A DNA stretch of 64,000 nucleotides from Portulaca oleracea (GCA_029582165.1 CM055868.1:8817501-8881500), one strand, 5' to 3'; counted from the first letter of the stretch, positions 45,230 to 57,748 are shown. Notes: generated from the sequence alone by a model not told the origin. Numbers and translations: made by a program.

Positions 45230-45620
45230 TTGCTAAAGTTTGTTAGTGCGCGAAAGACATATTTGTTAGTGTGCAAATACATATTTGTTAGTTTGCAAAA
45301 AGCATATTTGTTAGAGTGCAAACACTATCTGTTAGTGTGTAAATGTGGATAATCCTGACTTTATATTGTCCAAATATATGTAAAGTTATACTGTATATAT
45401 CAATATTCGTGTGCAAATATATGTATATTCATGTGCAAATATATGTATATTGGTGTGTGCAACTGCAAATATATGTATATATTTGTGTGCAAAAGATATA
45501 AAGTTATACTGTATATACTAGCATGATCCAGTGTTTTATGCTGTCCAAATATATGCATATTGGTGTGCAAAAATTTGTGTGTTGGTGGGCAAACATGTAC
45601 TGTGAGAATATGTGTGGGCA
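45230..45620. repeat. Short-period repeat, TTTGTTAGTGTGCAAA / GCAAATATATGTATAT type
   Basis: Degenerate units recur through an intron of the left-arm gene, and in mirror form at about 47575-47880 in the right arm. Confidence 0.75.
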
Positions 45621-46433
45621 ATTATATCATGCAGGGACTTTCCAATGCACTCTAAACAAGATTCAACTGCTGAGAAACAAAAGGAAACCACTCCTAACTC
45701 GTCGATTGACAAAGGGAAGAAAATTGTGTAAATTCTACTTGATTTAAAACTGTTACCAATGTTTGTGTTTGAAAAACTATTACCAATATGCATATATTGT
45801 GCAAATCTTAGCTCTTAGAGTGTGTTTTAATGTTTTTGAAGCTGAGAAAGGAAAGCACACAACAGAAGACTACTGAAAATTCAAGCATGCATCGGCGGAA
45901 ATCAGAAACATAATTTCAAAACTGCAGAACCCAGACAAGATTTCAAAAACCCGAGAAGAAAATAAAAGGAAGACAACTGAAAATGAGACTGAAGAGAGTT
46001 CGAAAATGGCAGAAGCAAAGAAGAGAAAGAAGGACGAGAAAGAAATTGAGAAGGGTTCAAAACAAGGCGAAGGGAAGAAGACTAGGGAGTAGAAAGAACC
46101 TGAGAAGGGTTCCAAAGGAGATAGAGAAAGAAGAATGAGAAAGATGATAAAGAACCTGAGAAGGGTTCCAAAAAGGGAGAGGAAAAGAAGAGTAAGAACC
46201 AAGTGAAGCAAAAGGAGAACGGTTCAAAGAAAGTAGAGGGAGATAATAGAAACCAAAAAACTCCACAAAAACAACAGCCAAAACAACCCCCAAAACAACC
46301 CAAAAGAAATCAAAAAAGGAAGAGAAGAGAGAAAAGAACTATGAGAAGCACTTCCCTACTCGTATGAGCACAGAAAAGTTGGTTGTTTTGATGGGAAAAC
46401 TAAATGACGCTCGACAAGAGGCTGTCAAAACAT

Positions 46434-46803
46434 AGAAGTTGTATTTTCACAGCGAAACAGTGAAAATCAAGAAGTTTCGCTTGAATACATCCCCCCATCT
46501 TTGCATGCCAATATAAAATCAGGTAATTGCGACAGTGCAGGGGTTTTGCCCCCCGTGCTCGCTTAGAAATGGGTCAAGTACGACATTGTATGCATCAGAC
46601 GATCCATGTGTCTCCTCGATTATTTCTTTTGACCCCAATGGCAACCCCATGGTTACATAAACATCTAAGGGTGTGATGAATATTTTTCTGTCATTGGATA
46701 TGTTCAAACACTTTTCCTCGGGGTCAAAGTTTTGTACTAGCCACCTTCCCAGTGTATCGGGCACTGTGGTTACCTTCAAGTGCAGAAAATGCTCAAATCC
46801 CAT
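46434..46803. other. Loop of the giant palindrome
   Basis: Sequence unique to the centre. Its right part encodes, on the minus strand, the domain missing from the left arm. The left part (46434-46515) is unrelated non-coding sequence with TTTCACAGCGAAACAGTGAAA, a small hairpin. Confidence 0.8.
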
Positions 46804-48573
46804 TGTTTTGACAGCCTCTTGTCGAGCGTCATTTAGTTTTCCCATCAAAACAACCAACTTTTCCATGCTCATACGAGTAGGGAAGTGCTTCTCATAGTTC
46901 TTCTTTTCTCTCTTCTCTTCCTTTTTTGATTTGTTTTGGGGGTTGTTTTGGCTATTGTTTTTGTGGAGTTTTTTTGTTCTCTCTCCCTCTACTTTCTTTG
47001 AACCGTTCTCCTTTTGCTTCTCTTGGTTCTTACTCTTCTTTTCCTCTCCCTTTTTGGAACCCTTCTCAGGTTCTTTCTCCTCCCTAGTCTTCTTCCCTTC
47101 GCCTTGTTTTGAACCCTTCTCAATTTCTTTCTCGTTCTTCTTCCTTTTCTTTGCTTCTGCCATTTTCGAACTCTCTTCAGTCTGATTTTCAGTTGTCTTC
47201 CTTTTATTTCCTTATCTGGTTTTTGAAATCTTGTCTGGGTTATGCAATTTTGAAATTATGTTTCTGATTTCTGCTAATGCATGCTTGAATTTTCGGTAGC
47301 CTTCTGTTGTGTGCTTTCCTTTCTCAGCTTCAAAAACATTAAAACATACTCTAAGAGCTAAGATTTGGCAATATATGCATATTGGTAATAGTTTTTCAAA
47401 CACAAACATTGGTAATGGTTTTAAATCAAGTAGAATTTACCAATTTTCTTCCCTTTGTCAATCGATGAGTTAGGAGTGGTTTCCTTTTGTTTCTCAGCAG
47501 CAGAATCTTGTTTAGAGTGCATTGGAAAGTTCCTGCATGATATAATTGCACACACATATTCTCACAGTACATGTTTGCCCACCAACACACAAACTTTTGC
47601 ACACCAATATGCATATATTTGGACAGCATAAAACACTGGATCATGATAGTATATACAGTATAACTTTATATCTTTTGCACACAAATATATACATATATTT
47701 GCACACACCACTATACATATATTTGCACACGAATATTGATATATACGGTATAACTTTACATATATTTGGACAACATAAAGCCAGGATTATCCACATTTAC
47801 ACACTAACAGATAGTGTTTGCACGCTAACAATTATGTATTTGCACACTAACAAATATGCCTTTTGCGCACTAATAAACTTTAGCAGAATACTGATTTTAT
47901 GGGTATCAGAGAGTTTTTATCTTTATATTCTCCCATCCTCCATCAGAACAATAATCTAATCATCCTTCTTTATCTTTTTTTCCCTTCTTTCTTTTCTTTT
48001 GCACCCTAATTTTCGTCATTTAGACTTGGGTTACCTATCCAAATCTTCTAACAAATATTTCTACAATGAGAGAATTTCTCAAAAGATCATTAATGAATCG
48101 TATATTGAACACCAATAAACATAAATAGACTGGCTACAGAAGGAGGAAAATTTTAGTTGATGTTGTAAAATTGCATTCAACTTTTCTACCTATCGTAGGC
48201 AAGAACATAATCTACAATCAATTCTAACCCTATTTTTGCCATCCCCAGCACTGCGGCTAGAACCAGAAGCTTATTGAGACCAATTTCTCTCAATATTTCG
48301 ATGTTTTATTGAATTGTATATTGAACACCAACAAACATAAAAATAACTTCTATATTTCGATGTTCTGTTAATCAGTTTTTCTGCATTTAAGTTTGAACAG
48401 GAGCACACATCAATTTGCGCACTAAGAAATAGATGTTTGCACATCATCAAACAAATTTTACACTCTAATAGATGTTAGACCATAATCTATATCTTTTTTT
48501 CTTGAATTTTCGATGCTTCAGACTGCTCGAGTACTCCAGAGTGCTCCCCTGCGATTCCTTTTTGTGAAGACAT
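46519..48573 (-). pseudogene. Right-arm copy: lysine-rich and plant-mobile-domain-like protein
   Basis: The last exon (open 47163-46519, 214 codons, running into the loop) has a charged N-terminal half (EKGSKKGEEKKSKNQEKQK) and then MGFEHFLHLKVTTVPDTLGR, WLVQNFDPEEK and FITPLDVYVTMGLPLGSKEI. This pattern occurs in plant proteins with a plant-mobile/aminotransferase-like domain, often linked to Ulp1-protease genes carried by MULEs. Upstream exons mirror the left arm (ATG at 48573-48571; exon near 47535-47445; exon near 47390-47220). It is broken differently from the left arm: the first donor is GATATAG instead of GGTATAG, and a TAA follows KISKTR near 47213. The C-terminus is missing. Confidence 0.6.
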
Positions 48574-49083
48574 TTTTGCAAAACTTTTCTGAAAGCAAAA
48601 CTAGGGTTAAGTGGATGATTTTATGGAGGTCGAAGTGCACACTTAAGAAATCTAAGAAATAGATGTTTGCATGTTGATTTTTTTGATTTTGTAGATTTTT
48701 GTGAAGAACATTTGAAATTCATACCTTAGAACACCGATTTCTGAAAATCGATTCGACCTTCTGGTGGTAGAAGTGTTGTTGAACCCCAAAAAGAACCAAC
48801 AACCTTGAATTTGTAGAAAATGAGAGTTGAAAATGTGGAAATCGTCGGAAATGGCAGAGATTGTGTGTTTTCGTTCGTAGAAAAGGGAGATGAGAGTCAG
48901 TTGTAGTGTGCGTTTGTTTTCCAGAATCGGTGCTTAATAATGGTGAAACGGTGAGTTTTTGTTTGGGCGGCTTTTTCTTCTGGGCTTTTGGAGTGTAGTG
49001 GGCTTTGCTTGTGGGCTGGGAATAGCGGGAGTAATAAGAAGTTCTGTTGTAGTCCCACGGGACTACAGTCTAAGAACTGTTCA

Positions 49084-52000
49084 TCGAGAAGCCTGCCCAT
49101 AAAAGGTGAATGAAAAATGTATGAACTGCCCAAAACTCGGCATTCTGCAATATTCAGTTTTTGGGTCTTATTGTTTAATTATTTTTCCTGTTTCTAATGA
49201 CAGGAATAGTATAGGATGATGAGGATGAGGTTTTGAAGATCAAATTTCCTTTCTATCTGATTCGCTGACATCTGATAGTATTAAGTACTATTGACTATTG
49301 AGAACTACCTGCATCAAATGACATCTGATAGTATTGATTATTGAGTATTGAGGACTACTCGCATCGAACTGCTCAAATGGCTAGATGAAAAAGTGCATCC
49401 AGTTTGGTGCAGGCCGGGGTATGTCATCTTCTTTGTTGATTCATTTTTTTTATTGCTATCAGATTTCAATTTCCCTCTTTTCGACCCAGTTGATTTTGTT
49501 ACTTGTTTTACAAATGTGTCAATATATTTATGCAAATGAACAGTTTGTAAGGGCTAAGGAGCTGTGTAGAAGAATTGAACGTAATGTGCACCTGTTTTCT
49601 GCCTGCTATGATACCATTCAATACAGAATTGCAAGTGAATTAGAAGATTTTGTGGCTTAATGTGAATTGCATTTGATCATTATGAGGGTCAGATTGGCAG
49701 TTGCCATATCCATCTCTTTCTTTTGAGATGGTACATTGTGCAAATTGCGGTATTGATTGGGATTAGGAAGTAGACTTTTCCTTATCTGACTTCTGAAGAA
49801 AGAGTTAGAACATAAACGTTCAAAGTTGTAGCAAAGGTCGATGTTGAACAACTATTAGTGTCTGTATTTTGGGGGCTTTTTCTTTGGCAATTTGATCACT
49901 AACAGAAATGTCTTGGAACATGGATGTTAATAAATGAGTTTAACGGAATCAGTTCTAACACACTTTAGATGATCAATAAGCATTAACTATGACCGCTAGA
50001 GAATCTTATCTGTTATTAATTAATTAACGTTTACCTTTCATGACATACACTAGAAGGCCCCCTTTTAGATTTCCGTTCAACTCACTGTTTGGGTAATGAA
50101 AGAGAAACTGAAAAGGTAACGGAAGATATATGTGAACTCTCCGGCCTTAGGCTTTGCAATTGTTAGAAGTCTAAGATCCCAATTTCTCTGTTCTGGATCT
50201 TCGGTGCTACCCCTTGGATTGCCAATTTATAACAGAAAATGCAAGTGCTGTGATTCCACTGAATCACTGTGCATTAAAACCTTTATCATCCCTGATGATT
50301 TGTATTCTTAGAGCATCTTAGGAACTTTTTCAGATTTTTTGAATTCAGGTGCACAAGTATGGTAATAAACTGGTTGCATTGTCACAGATGGCTTGTTGTT
50401 ACTTGAGGTTGATTACAGTCCTGCAACCTGGTCGATACTTTGTCTGGGCTTCTCCTTGCACCAATGCTCGTCATAAAAGTGCATTAGAAGAGGTAGAATC
50501 TTGTACGGTGATTTCGCTGAGAACCTTTGTTGGCATGGCGGTTTCTCTCGCAACAGTATGAAACAGTTGTGTGGAAGACCTCTCTTTGCACGATTGAGAT
50601 GGGTTGGCTGAAATATGGATGAGAAAGCAAAGTGGTTCTGATGTCTGAGGGTAGTTTAGTTCCTCTCATTCATCATTTTTCGCCATTCTGACACCGTCCA
50701 TTGAAGAGCAAGCCAAACAAGGTCATCATTTTTGAGACACATACGGCAACGTACAGACAGGGAAGACAAGTATTTATAGTTGAACCACCAACTTCAAACT
50801 CCTATGGAGTTGCATAGGTAGGAACAGGATCCCTATAACTAGGCTAGGCTCTTTGAGATTGATCTTCAAGTACAGGGTAAAATATCAGTCACTTTGGTAA
50901 TGTTTATTACTCAACTTATATGTAGGTGGTAGGCATGAGCGTATATTTGCCACAAAGCTATAACGCAGATTATGTAGGGCGGAAGTGTTAATTTTTGTTT
51001 TTTGTGTTTGTGCTGTTTGTCATGGTTTTGTTTGTGTGACTTTTTGTTGGTTGCTGTCCTTTCGCTGTTCTTTTCTTTGCGGTTTTCGCGGTGCTAGTGC
51101 TGTTTCTTTTGCCTGTTTCGGCTTTAAATTATCAAAAAAAAAAAAAGAAAGAAAGAAAAACATACTGTGTGTGATAGAGGTTTTCATTCATTGTAGGCCT
51201 TTCCTTGTATTGACCTCCCAAAACGCGGTTTATGTATCGCTATTTCTTGTAAGAAGATTCATCTATTGGTAATACCCGAATTGGTTTATCATTGAGATGC
51301 TGTTATTTGGCATACAAGGAAATCCTATCACAACGATTCAAGTTCCATTCTGACTTAAAGTCTGAGGCTGCCGTGTGCCTCCTCATAGTCTTCAGAGTTC
51401 AGACATTGCAAAGTTTCTGCATGTTAAATACAGATAGAAGAATTGTCAATGGTACAACAATGACAAGCTTTTAGAAGAAACATGTTGGAACGCAGTTTGG
51501 AGGATTTAGATATAGGCAACCTTTGTTCAAAGAAATGTCAATTGGTGTTCTTTATAAATTCAAATGGATTGCCAAGTCCAAGTAGAGTCATGGATCGTTT
51601 ACACGGCCTCAAAATACCTATTTGAGTTACATATGGTTAAATTTTTAGTTTATTTTGGTAATGGACAAAGTTAAATCCTCGGCCTCTAAATTCTAGAGAC
51701 AATGTTTCTAGAAATAGCGGCCTCTACTATATAGTTGGTAATCCTCGGAAGAACCAAGGTTTCCAAGCGTACCATAAAACAAGTTATTTTATCACCAACA
51801 CATACGCCTTGTTTAAGTAACACAAGTTCCAATAGACAGGCAATGGTATGACAGGATATATGCATACGCATACAACAAATTATTCACGGGCGAAATTGGA
51901 GCCTCAGGCTATAATATTGAACATGTTAACATACTGCACAAATGTTGCATTACAGTTACACCAACGATACAGTTAAATCTTACTACTGTGCAAATGTAAA

Positions 52001-52353
52001 ATAACAAAAAAGAAGAAATATGAAAGCTTTGACATTAAACTTTACATTTTGATGCTGAAAACATCCAGTATCAGTATAAACCCCTCTTTCCTACCCAACA
52101 ACAGTAGCTATCTTTTCTCTTCTATCTCACTGTTAACTATCACAACACCCATCTGGAGCCTCTTCTGTACCAATCATACAACCGGTCTCCAGCTCCATCA
52201 CATTATTCTCCCAATCATGTATGACGGGTGCAGTAGCTGTCTGTCACAATAACATTTATAAAAAAAGGAAAAAAAGGAAAAAAGAAGAGCGAAGATATGG
52301 ATTAACTAAATGGTATTGAGTTATTGATCCCCATACTACAATTTACACAGTAC
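49084..52353. other. Intergenic region between palindrome and PWWP gene
   Basis: No gene can be supported. It is less AT-rich than the TE regions, and short open stretches (49348-49660 and 50349-50561) are flanked by splice-like sites, so a spliced non-coding transcript or gene remnant is possible. 50985-51140 is T/G-rich and ends in a poly-A run (51128-51140). The 3' UTR of the PWWP gene should fall in the last few hundred bases before 52353. Confidence 0.4.
50985..51150 (+). mobile_element. Possible LINE/SINE 3' tail
   Basis: A TTTGTGTTTGTGCTGTTTG-type T/G-rich stretch is followed by GGCTTTAAATTATC and A13, then GAAAGAAAGAAA. This looks like a short 5'-truncated retroposon tail. No TSD was found. 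Confidence 0.35.
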
Positions 52354-55300
52354 CTAAGAGGGATTTCTGTCCTTTAGCTGCTGCTGCTGCTGCTCAGATG
52401 AGCCCCGGTGCTTTCCATGTCCAGAAGGCGGCCGGCCAACAGCTTCAAGTAATCTGCTGAAGACAAGTTTGACAGGAATACATGCAACTGCAGGAGGCCC
52501 TGAGCCCACCGGTTTAATCACCCCATCCATGTAATAGTTGCTGCTACTATCACCCCCTCCTCTTCTGTTGCCACCGGATTTGTGGTGATCAAAGCCAATT
52601 GAGGAGAGCGGTTTTGTCTTCTGGTTACCAGATGAGTTCGCTTTCACTCTCCTAGCAGGCTTCTTCATCCCTTGAGTGTGCGATTTACTCTTTTTAACTG
52701 AGCCACCTTTGCGCAGAGAACTTGACTTCTTGGACCGTACTTTCCCAGACTGATGGAAGTACTGAATGTCAGCATCCTCATCGCAGTCATCCAGCTGGGT
52801 GGTTGATAGATGAGGACGCGGCACTCGAAAATTGGCTGTCCTCCTTGCAGTTCTCCACACCGGCGGGACCGTGTTTTTCTCGATTTCATACATGGGATCA
52901 TCATTATGCACATCACTTGTTGAGACAAGCATGTCTGTTGACCCATCTTCAAGGGCTTCTATTTGGATAGGGTGACCTATGATTGCCTTCCCGTTCAACC
53001 TGCTCATCAGAGAAACCCAAGGTACGTGCTCGCCTTGGCGGTTTGCTTGGACCTTCAGGTCTACATCTATCAACATGTCGTGATGCCCGTTTCGCCCGAC
53101 AAACATAGAATTATAACTTCCGCATCTCTCCTCCCAGTATCCTCTAAAAGGCCTTCCCCAAGTCAACTCTTCCCAATCTATCATATTTTGGCCAACAAGG
53201 TTTGGCCTTTTGGCTGCAACTTGTGATGGCAAACATCCCCTCTGATTCATCATCCCCTGGGTGTGGGGATCAAAATCATCATCAATCAGATCAACATCAT
53301 TGTTGTAATCAGTCTCATGATAGTAACTCAAACTATTACTTGTCCTCTGGCTTAGTGATCCACCCTTTCCTTCTAGATACATTCTATGAGCAAATCTATC
53401 AATGGGTCTCCTGCCATAACTGCGCACATTTCTTTTCCCCTTCAACTGCCATTTTGAGACCTCTATGCCGGAAGCATTTGGATCATCAATATAAAACTGA
53501 GACCTTTCGTCAAGTGACAGTTCATCAGAGTCATCACCACTGGTGCTTTCATCTCCTGCCCCTTCCCTTTGCGATCTATCAAGCATTCTTGATTGAGCTC
53601 TCGCATTTGTTTCAGCATCTGAAAAATACATCAAAGAGACAGGCTAATGAGACAGTTTTGAGGAGCAAATCTCCCAATTCAAACTGGAGCACAATACCAA
53701 TGCCCAGATGTCATCACTACCGAAATCATGTCTGAAGGCAACATGCTTGATGGTATCCCGGTACTTGTTTAAAGAACAAGCAGTCAAGCACAATCAAATT
53801 CAGATTAAAAACTACAAGCAATTATATCTGCTAACAAGCACGACTGGGATAGCCATCCTGATCAATGGAACCAATATATTAGTTACAACAATGGATGCCA
53901 GGACCATTACCAAGTTGTAATCACAACAAAAGCAACTCTGTAAAACCAAAGAAAGAAATGAATACTAGTCTTTCAATTACCACAAGGATGAGGGTGAAGG
54001 AATCTGTTAAAGGGAATATGAACGAAGATGATGCATCCTCAATGAAAAGACCGAATAAGCAACATAGCAGTTTTAAAGCAAGAAAGGGTACACGCAAATC
54101 TAACTCTGCTCCCTAATTCTTTGACAAAAAAGCAAATCCCGAGAGAAGTTCAAGACCCAAGTGCTAAAGTGAAGATGAAGCACTACAAGTACCCTCTCAT
54201 AGACAATCTCATTATAAACATGTTGAAACAATTAGCTGATTCAACTTTGATCAGCCTCCAACAAAGAATTAGGTCGTTTGCAGAGATGATCATGCTCTCC
54301 GTCTTCACAACCATAGTACACAAACATTACTCAATGCACACGAAAATTTGATTATTTCCAAGGAGTTGAAGCATACAGTCATACCTGAGAGCATCGTCCC
54401 AACATCCAAATGTGGTTTCAGAGAACGTCTCTCCGATGAATCAGATTCAGTTTCTTCTGATGATCCAGAACTACTCTCTTCAGCAGAATTGTCATGCTGA
54501 GAATGAACATGATCTGCGTCTAGCTGGGAAACTGGCATTTCCATTTGTACATGAAGATCATGACTCCTATTAAATATCTCAGTGGATTCATCTGGAAAAT
54601 AGATGGAATGGTAGGCACCATCTCCGGTCTTATTTCCATACAAAGAAACATGATCCTCGTCTGGCTGCAATGAGCAACCAGTCGATTCTGCAGGATATCT
54701 AACACGCCGCTTAGGAAGAGGCTCTCGAACAAACCCTTCAAAAGTTCTTTTCCCCTTACGACTTTCATTCCTAGAATCAGAATCACCACAATTATCGAAG
54801 CTAGGGTCATTGGCAGCATTACTAAAGGCCTGAATATCAGCTGGCATTTTATTGGAATCATCAGAAGCAGCACTAGTATAGATTCTATTTACAGGCACTG
54901 TCCTGAGTCCGAAATCCTGCAATGCCCTTACACGATGGCCAGCTTCAAGGTTCTTCTCTTCTAAAGTTGGATGAATTACATCTTTGGCTTTATGTGCATG
55001 TAACGCGTTTCTATCCATCATACTAGATACACCAACTTTCTGGTCAAGCTGATATAATTCATGGTTTCCAAGCTTTCCGTTGCCATTTTCTAAGGGTCTG
55101 GATGGTTTAACCAAGTCTTTTCTCTCAGTATCCGCTGATTTTTCTCTCACAGAACCAACAGTAGCTAACTTGCCATACTTCTTCTCAAGATATTGCTTTT
55201 CAAGTTCAAGAGCATGAAGAATGGCATCTTCTCGCCGAGCATATTTTTCTCTCTTTTTTGCAGGAAGACCCAAGGACGCTTCAGCCCTCCCAATGCAATC

Positions 55301-56711
55301 ATCAAACTCACCACATCGAAATGCTTTGACACGCTTGGATTTCTCAAGGTTGTACCAGTCCCTGAATGCATCCAGAGATCAATTAACAAACAAAGACAGA
55401 GAAATAGCCACTCGACAATTCTTCTCCAATGGAAAATTGTGCCCTTTTAATCAGAACATACAGCAATTAATGAAAACGAAGTCACATCAGTTCAAACAGA
55501 GGTTCACAATATGGCGTACCATACACGTACAATACATTGACAACAACTTTTAACAATGGTGAAAACTAAACAAACAAAGAACTAAGGGCACTAGTGTCTG
55601 CATTCAACTGTTTACGCTCCGAGTACATAGAAAAATATCCCAATTCTGACTAAATCACAAACAGCAATGCAGGGACAGTTAGGTGTGAAACAAGGAAATA
55701 AGCATCTCAAAAAGTCATGTAGTTGATATAAGACTGATCTATTTCTGAGTCAAATGCCTCCTCCTCTCCTTGGACATAGGAAACCAATTAGAAAGGCCTA
55801 CAAAATACAAGCGAAAACAAACAAGACAACTACGAGACAAGAACAAAAACCCCCCAATCTACAAAAAATGGATGGGTGTGCCGAAATAAAGTTCACTGTT
55901 TAGTTCTACTCCACTTGTCTAGTAACATCTCCCACTTTCGAATTCGTTATTTACATTAAGGGTATGTTGCTATTGTATGAGTTAATGAAGATCTCTCAAA
56001 ACATGATGATCTCTACCACAAGCGAGGGAATCTGGTACACATACAAATTCTCAACTTCAGGATAGTAATGGTTTACAATACCAACTATCCTTGTAAACTG
56101 GCTACGATTGTGACCCAAATCAGCATCTCTTACTCCTTAAATCCTTATCGAACACGGAGAAGCTACCATATAACCTGCTGACTGTAAACTCATGCCCAAT
56201 TTCCCACGACCCACTCTGACAAGTTTCATCAAGTATCCCCTCCAATCTTCCTTCATCAATCAAGCGAAAACCTCAAAACTATCCTCCAACAGCATCAGTG
56301 GAATGTGAAAACCATCGCTCCACCCAAACCCTCACCCAGTCTCACCAATGAAGATTGTAGTTTACTCATCCATCCCATCATGTTCACATTAGAGGGTCAA
56401 CAAGCAGTTGTACGTTTTCGGAGCACAATGTACATAATCAAGGTTGCATCAAGCAGGCATTTAAGAAGAATATGTTTAGGAAAAGAACAAAAATGAAAAT
56501 ACAAGTAGAAGAAGACATACACGCTAGCATCTTCTCTACCGAGAAGCTTGACAGGGGTTCCAGATCGAGGAGACATGAGATGAGTAGCCGACAGCTCATC
56601 GGGTCCCAATATCTTCCCCGGCCACCATGACCCGTTTCTCCGTCGGACCCATACGATTGAACCCGCCCCGCTGTCCGCCAGCCCTGCTCCTCCACACTCG
56701 GAGCTCCCCAT
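52354..56711 (-). CDS. PWWP-domain protein (At1g51745-like), 3 exons, 810 aa
   Basis: Exons 56711-56521, 55361-54385 and 53618-52354 join in frame across GT-AG introns (donors GTATGT and GTATGA; acceptors TTCAG and TTTTTCAG) to 2433 bp. Residues about 17-105 form a PWWP domain, SIVWVRRRNGSWWPGKI to VDWYNLEKSKRVKAFRCGEF, which binds nucleosomal DNA and methylated histone lysines. The middle is hydrophilic with basic clusters (PLPKRRVRYP) and an acidic serine-rich stretch. The C-terminal exon carries family motifs VSKWQLKGKRN and SRLNGKAIIGHPIQIE, and ends with a short glutamine run. The family is nuclear and plant-specific; its exact role is little known. The start is the first Met in frame upstream of PWWP. 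Confidence 0.93.
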
Positions 56712-57167
56712 CTCTCTCTCGAAAAACCCAGAAAAATATAAATTAAATAAATAACAAGCCTGGTGTGGTGAGCTATACAGAAGCTAGTTTCGATTGTCCT
56801 GCTCCACCAGCGTGGGTCTCTATACAAATTTAGGATGGAAAACGGAAAAGAAAGGGGAAGAGGGGGTGGGGAGCTAGTTGATCAAGCGGCGATCAGCCCC
56901 CGGAGAAGAAAAGGGAGAAGGTGAAGTGCTTGGGATGAATCGGAAGAGCTCCATTGAGGAATAGAGAGGATCCGATTAGGAGGAAAGAATTTAGGGTTTC
57001 CATTCAAAAACAGAACAGAGAGATTTCATCTCATCTCATGTTGTGTTGGGGTGTGTTTGATTCGGTGTTCTAGGGTTTCAACAATGGGGTTGATTTGGAA
57101 TGTGATCGGGAAGACAATCTGCAGGCAGCAGCTGGGTGTTGTTGTGTGAGCTAGCTTGCTGTTGCTG

Positions 57168-57204
<37 letters not shown>

Positions 57205-57240
57205 AGTTTTTCTCTCTCTAGAAACTAGTTTTTTTCTCTC
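56712..57240 (-). promoter_or_regulatory. PWWP gene 5' UTR and promoter region
   Basis: Unique sequence upstream of the start codon with a TC microsatellite at 57172-57206. Pyrimidine-rich (read as GA on the gene's strand) tracts of this kind are common in plant 5' UTRs. The start of transcription cannot be fixed. Confidence 0.45.
57172..57206. repeat. (TC)n microsatellite
   Basis: A nearly pure TC run, with further short CTCTCT tracts at 57211-57240. Confidence 0.92.
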
Positions 57241-57498
57241 TCTTTTTGGCCTGAGAAAGGAATTAAGGTTGGGGTGGGTGATGGAATTGGAGAAGAAGAA
57301 CAAGAGAAGAGGAGCGCAAGCGGAGGAAGAAACAAAGTCCTTGTCAGTCTTTTCTGGGTCGAACCAGGTCCTGACTCGGACGATTCAACACGTGCTTTCT
57401 TCTCTCTTTCTCTCTTGCTTCTTTTCTCTTTTTTTTTTTTCAATTTCTCTCTTGGATGGTAAATTGTTATTATCAATTTTTTTTGGCACAAGAGGGAT

Positions 57499-57748
57499 AA
57501 TACATATTGCATCACCTGGCTACAGCACGTGCTCCGGGTAGGTATAAGTGAACAATAATACTACTAAGAATGAACAACGGATAGGTAAAAGTAAACAATA
57601 ATGCTATTAAGATTGGAGAACGAGTAGGTATGAGTGAACAATTAGGTTATTATAAGTGAACAACGAGTAGGTATGAGTGATCAATTATTCTATTGAGAGT
57701 GAACAATGATAATATCTTAGCACGTGCTCTAAGAACATGTAATAAATT
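57499..57748. mobile_element. Unclassified 250-bp insertion with 13-bp direct repeats
   Basis: GCACAAGAGGGAT occurs exactly on both sides (57486-57498 and 57749-57761). The inside ends contain CAGCACGTGCTC and TAGCACGTGCTC facing each other, and the middle consists of diverged units of GTAGGTATGAGTGAACAAT. A TSD this long suggests retroposition, but there is no A tail and no tRNA-like head. Confidence 0.65.

Larger units (their letters stand above)
44131..46433 (+). pseudogene. Left-arm copy of a lysine-rich gene (truncated)
   Basis: Probable exons: 44131 onward (MSSQKGNAGKHSGVLKQS, donor GTATAG near 44212); an exon starting after the GCAG near 45635 (DFPMHSKQDSTAEKQKETTP); and a lysine/glutamate-rich exon around 45840-46090 (MAEAKKRKKDEKEIEKGSKQ) that hits a TAG near 46090. 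A small internal tandem insertion follows. The copy stops at the loop boundary, so it lacks the downstream domain that the right-arm copy has. It also carries an unrelated 410-bp insertion (44698-45107) in an intron. Confidence 0.6.
43629..49083. mobile_element. Giant inverted duplication (palindrome), about 5.45 kb
   Basis: The left arm (43629-46433) and right arm (46804-49083) are reverse complements across almost their full length, around a 370-bp loop. Outer ends: CAGTTCTTAGA on the left and TCTAAGAACTG on the right, then matching TTATTACTCC, GCTATTCCCAGCCCAC and AAAGCCCACTACACTCCAAA. By eye the arms are around 90% or more identical. Each arm carries a copy of the same multi-exon gene, pointing inward. 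It may be an inverted dimer of a MULE/foldback-type element that captured a gene. No transposase and no convincing TSD were found. Confidence 0.85.

Noticed and set aside
53202..53735. 177-codon plus-strand frame opposite the PWWP gene's last exon
   Set aside because: It is antisense to an exon with conserved family motifs and has unlikely composition.
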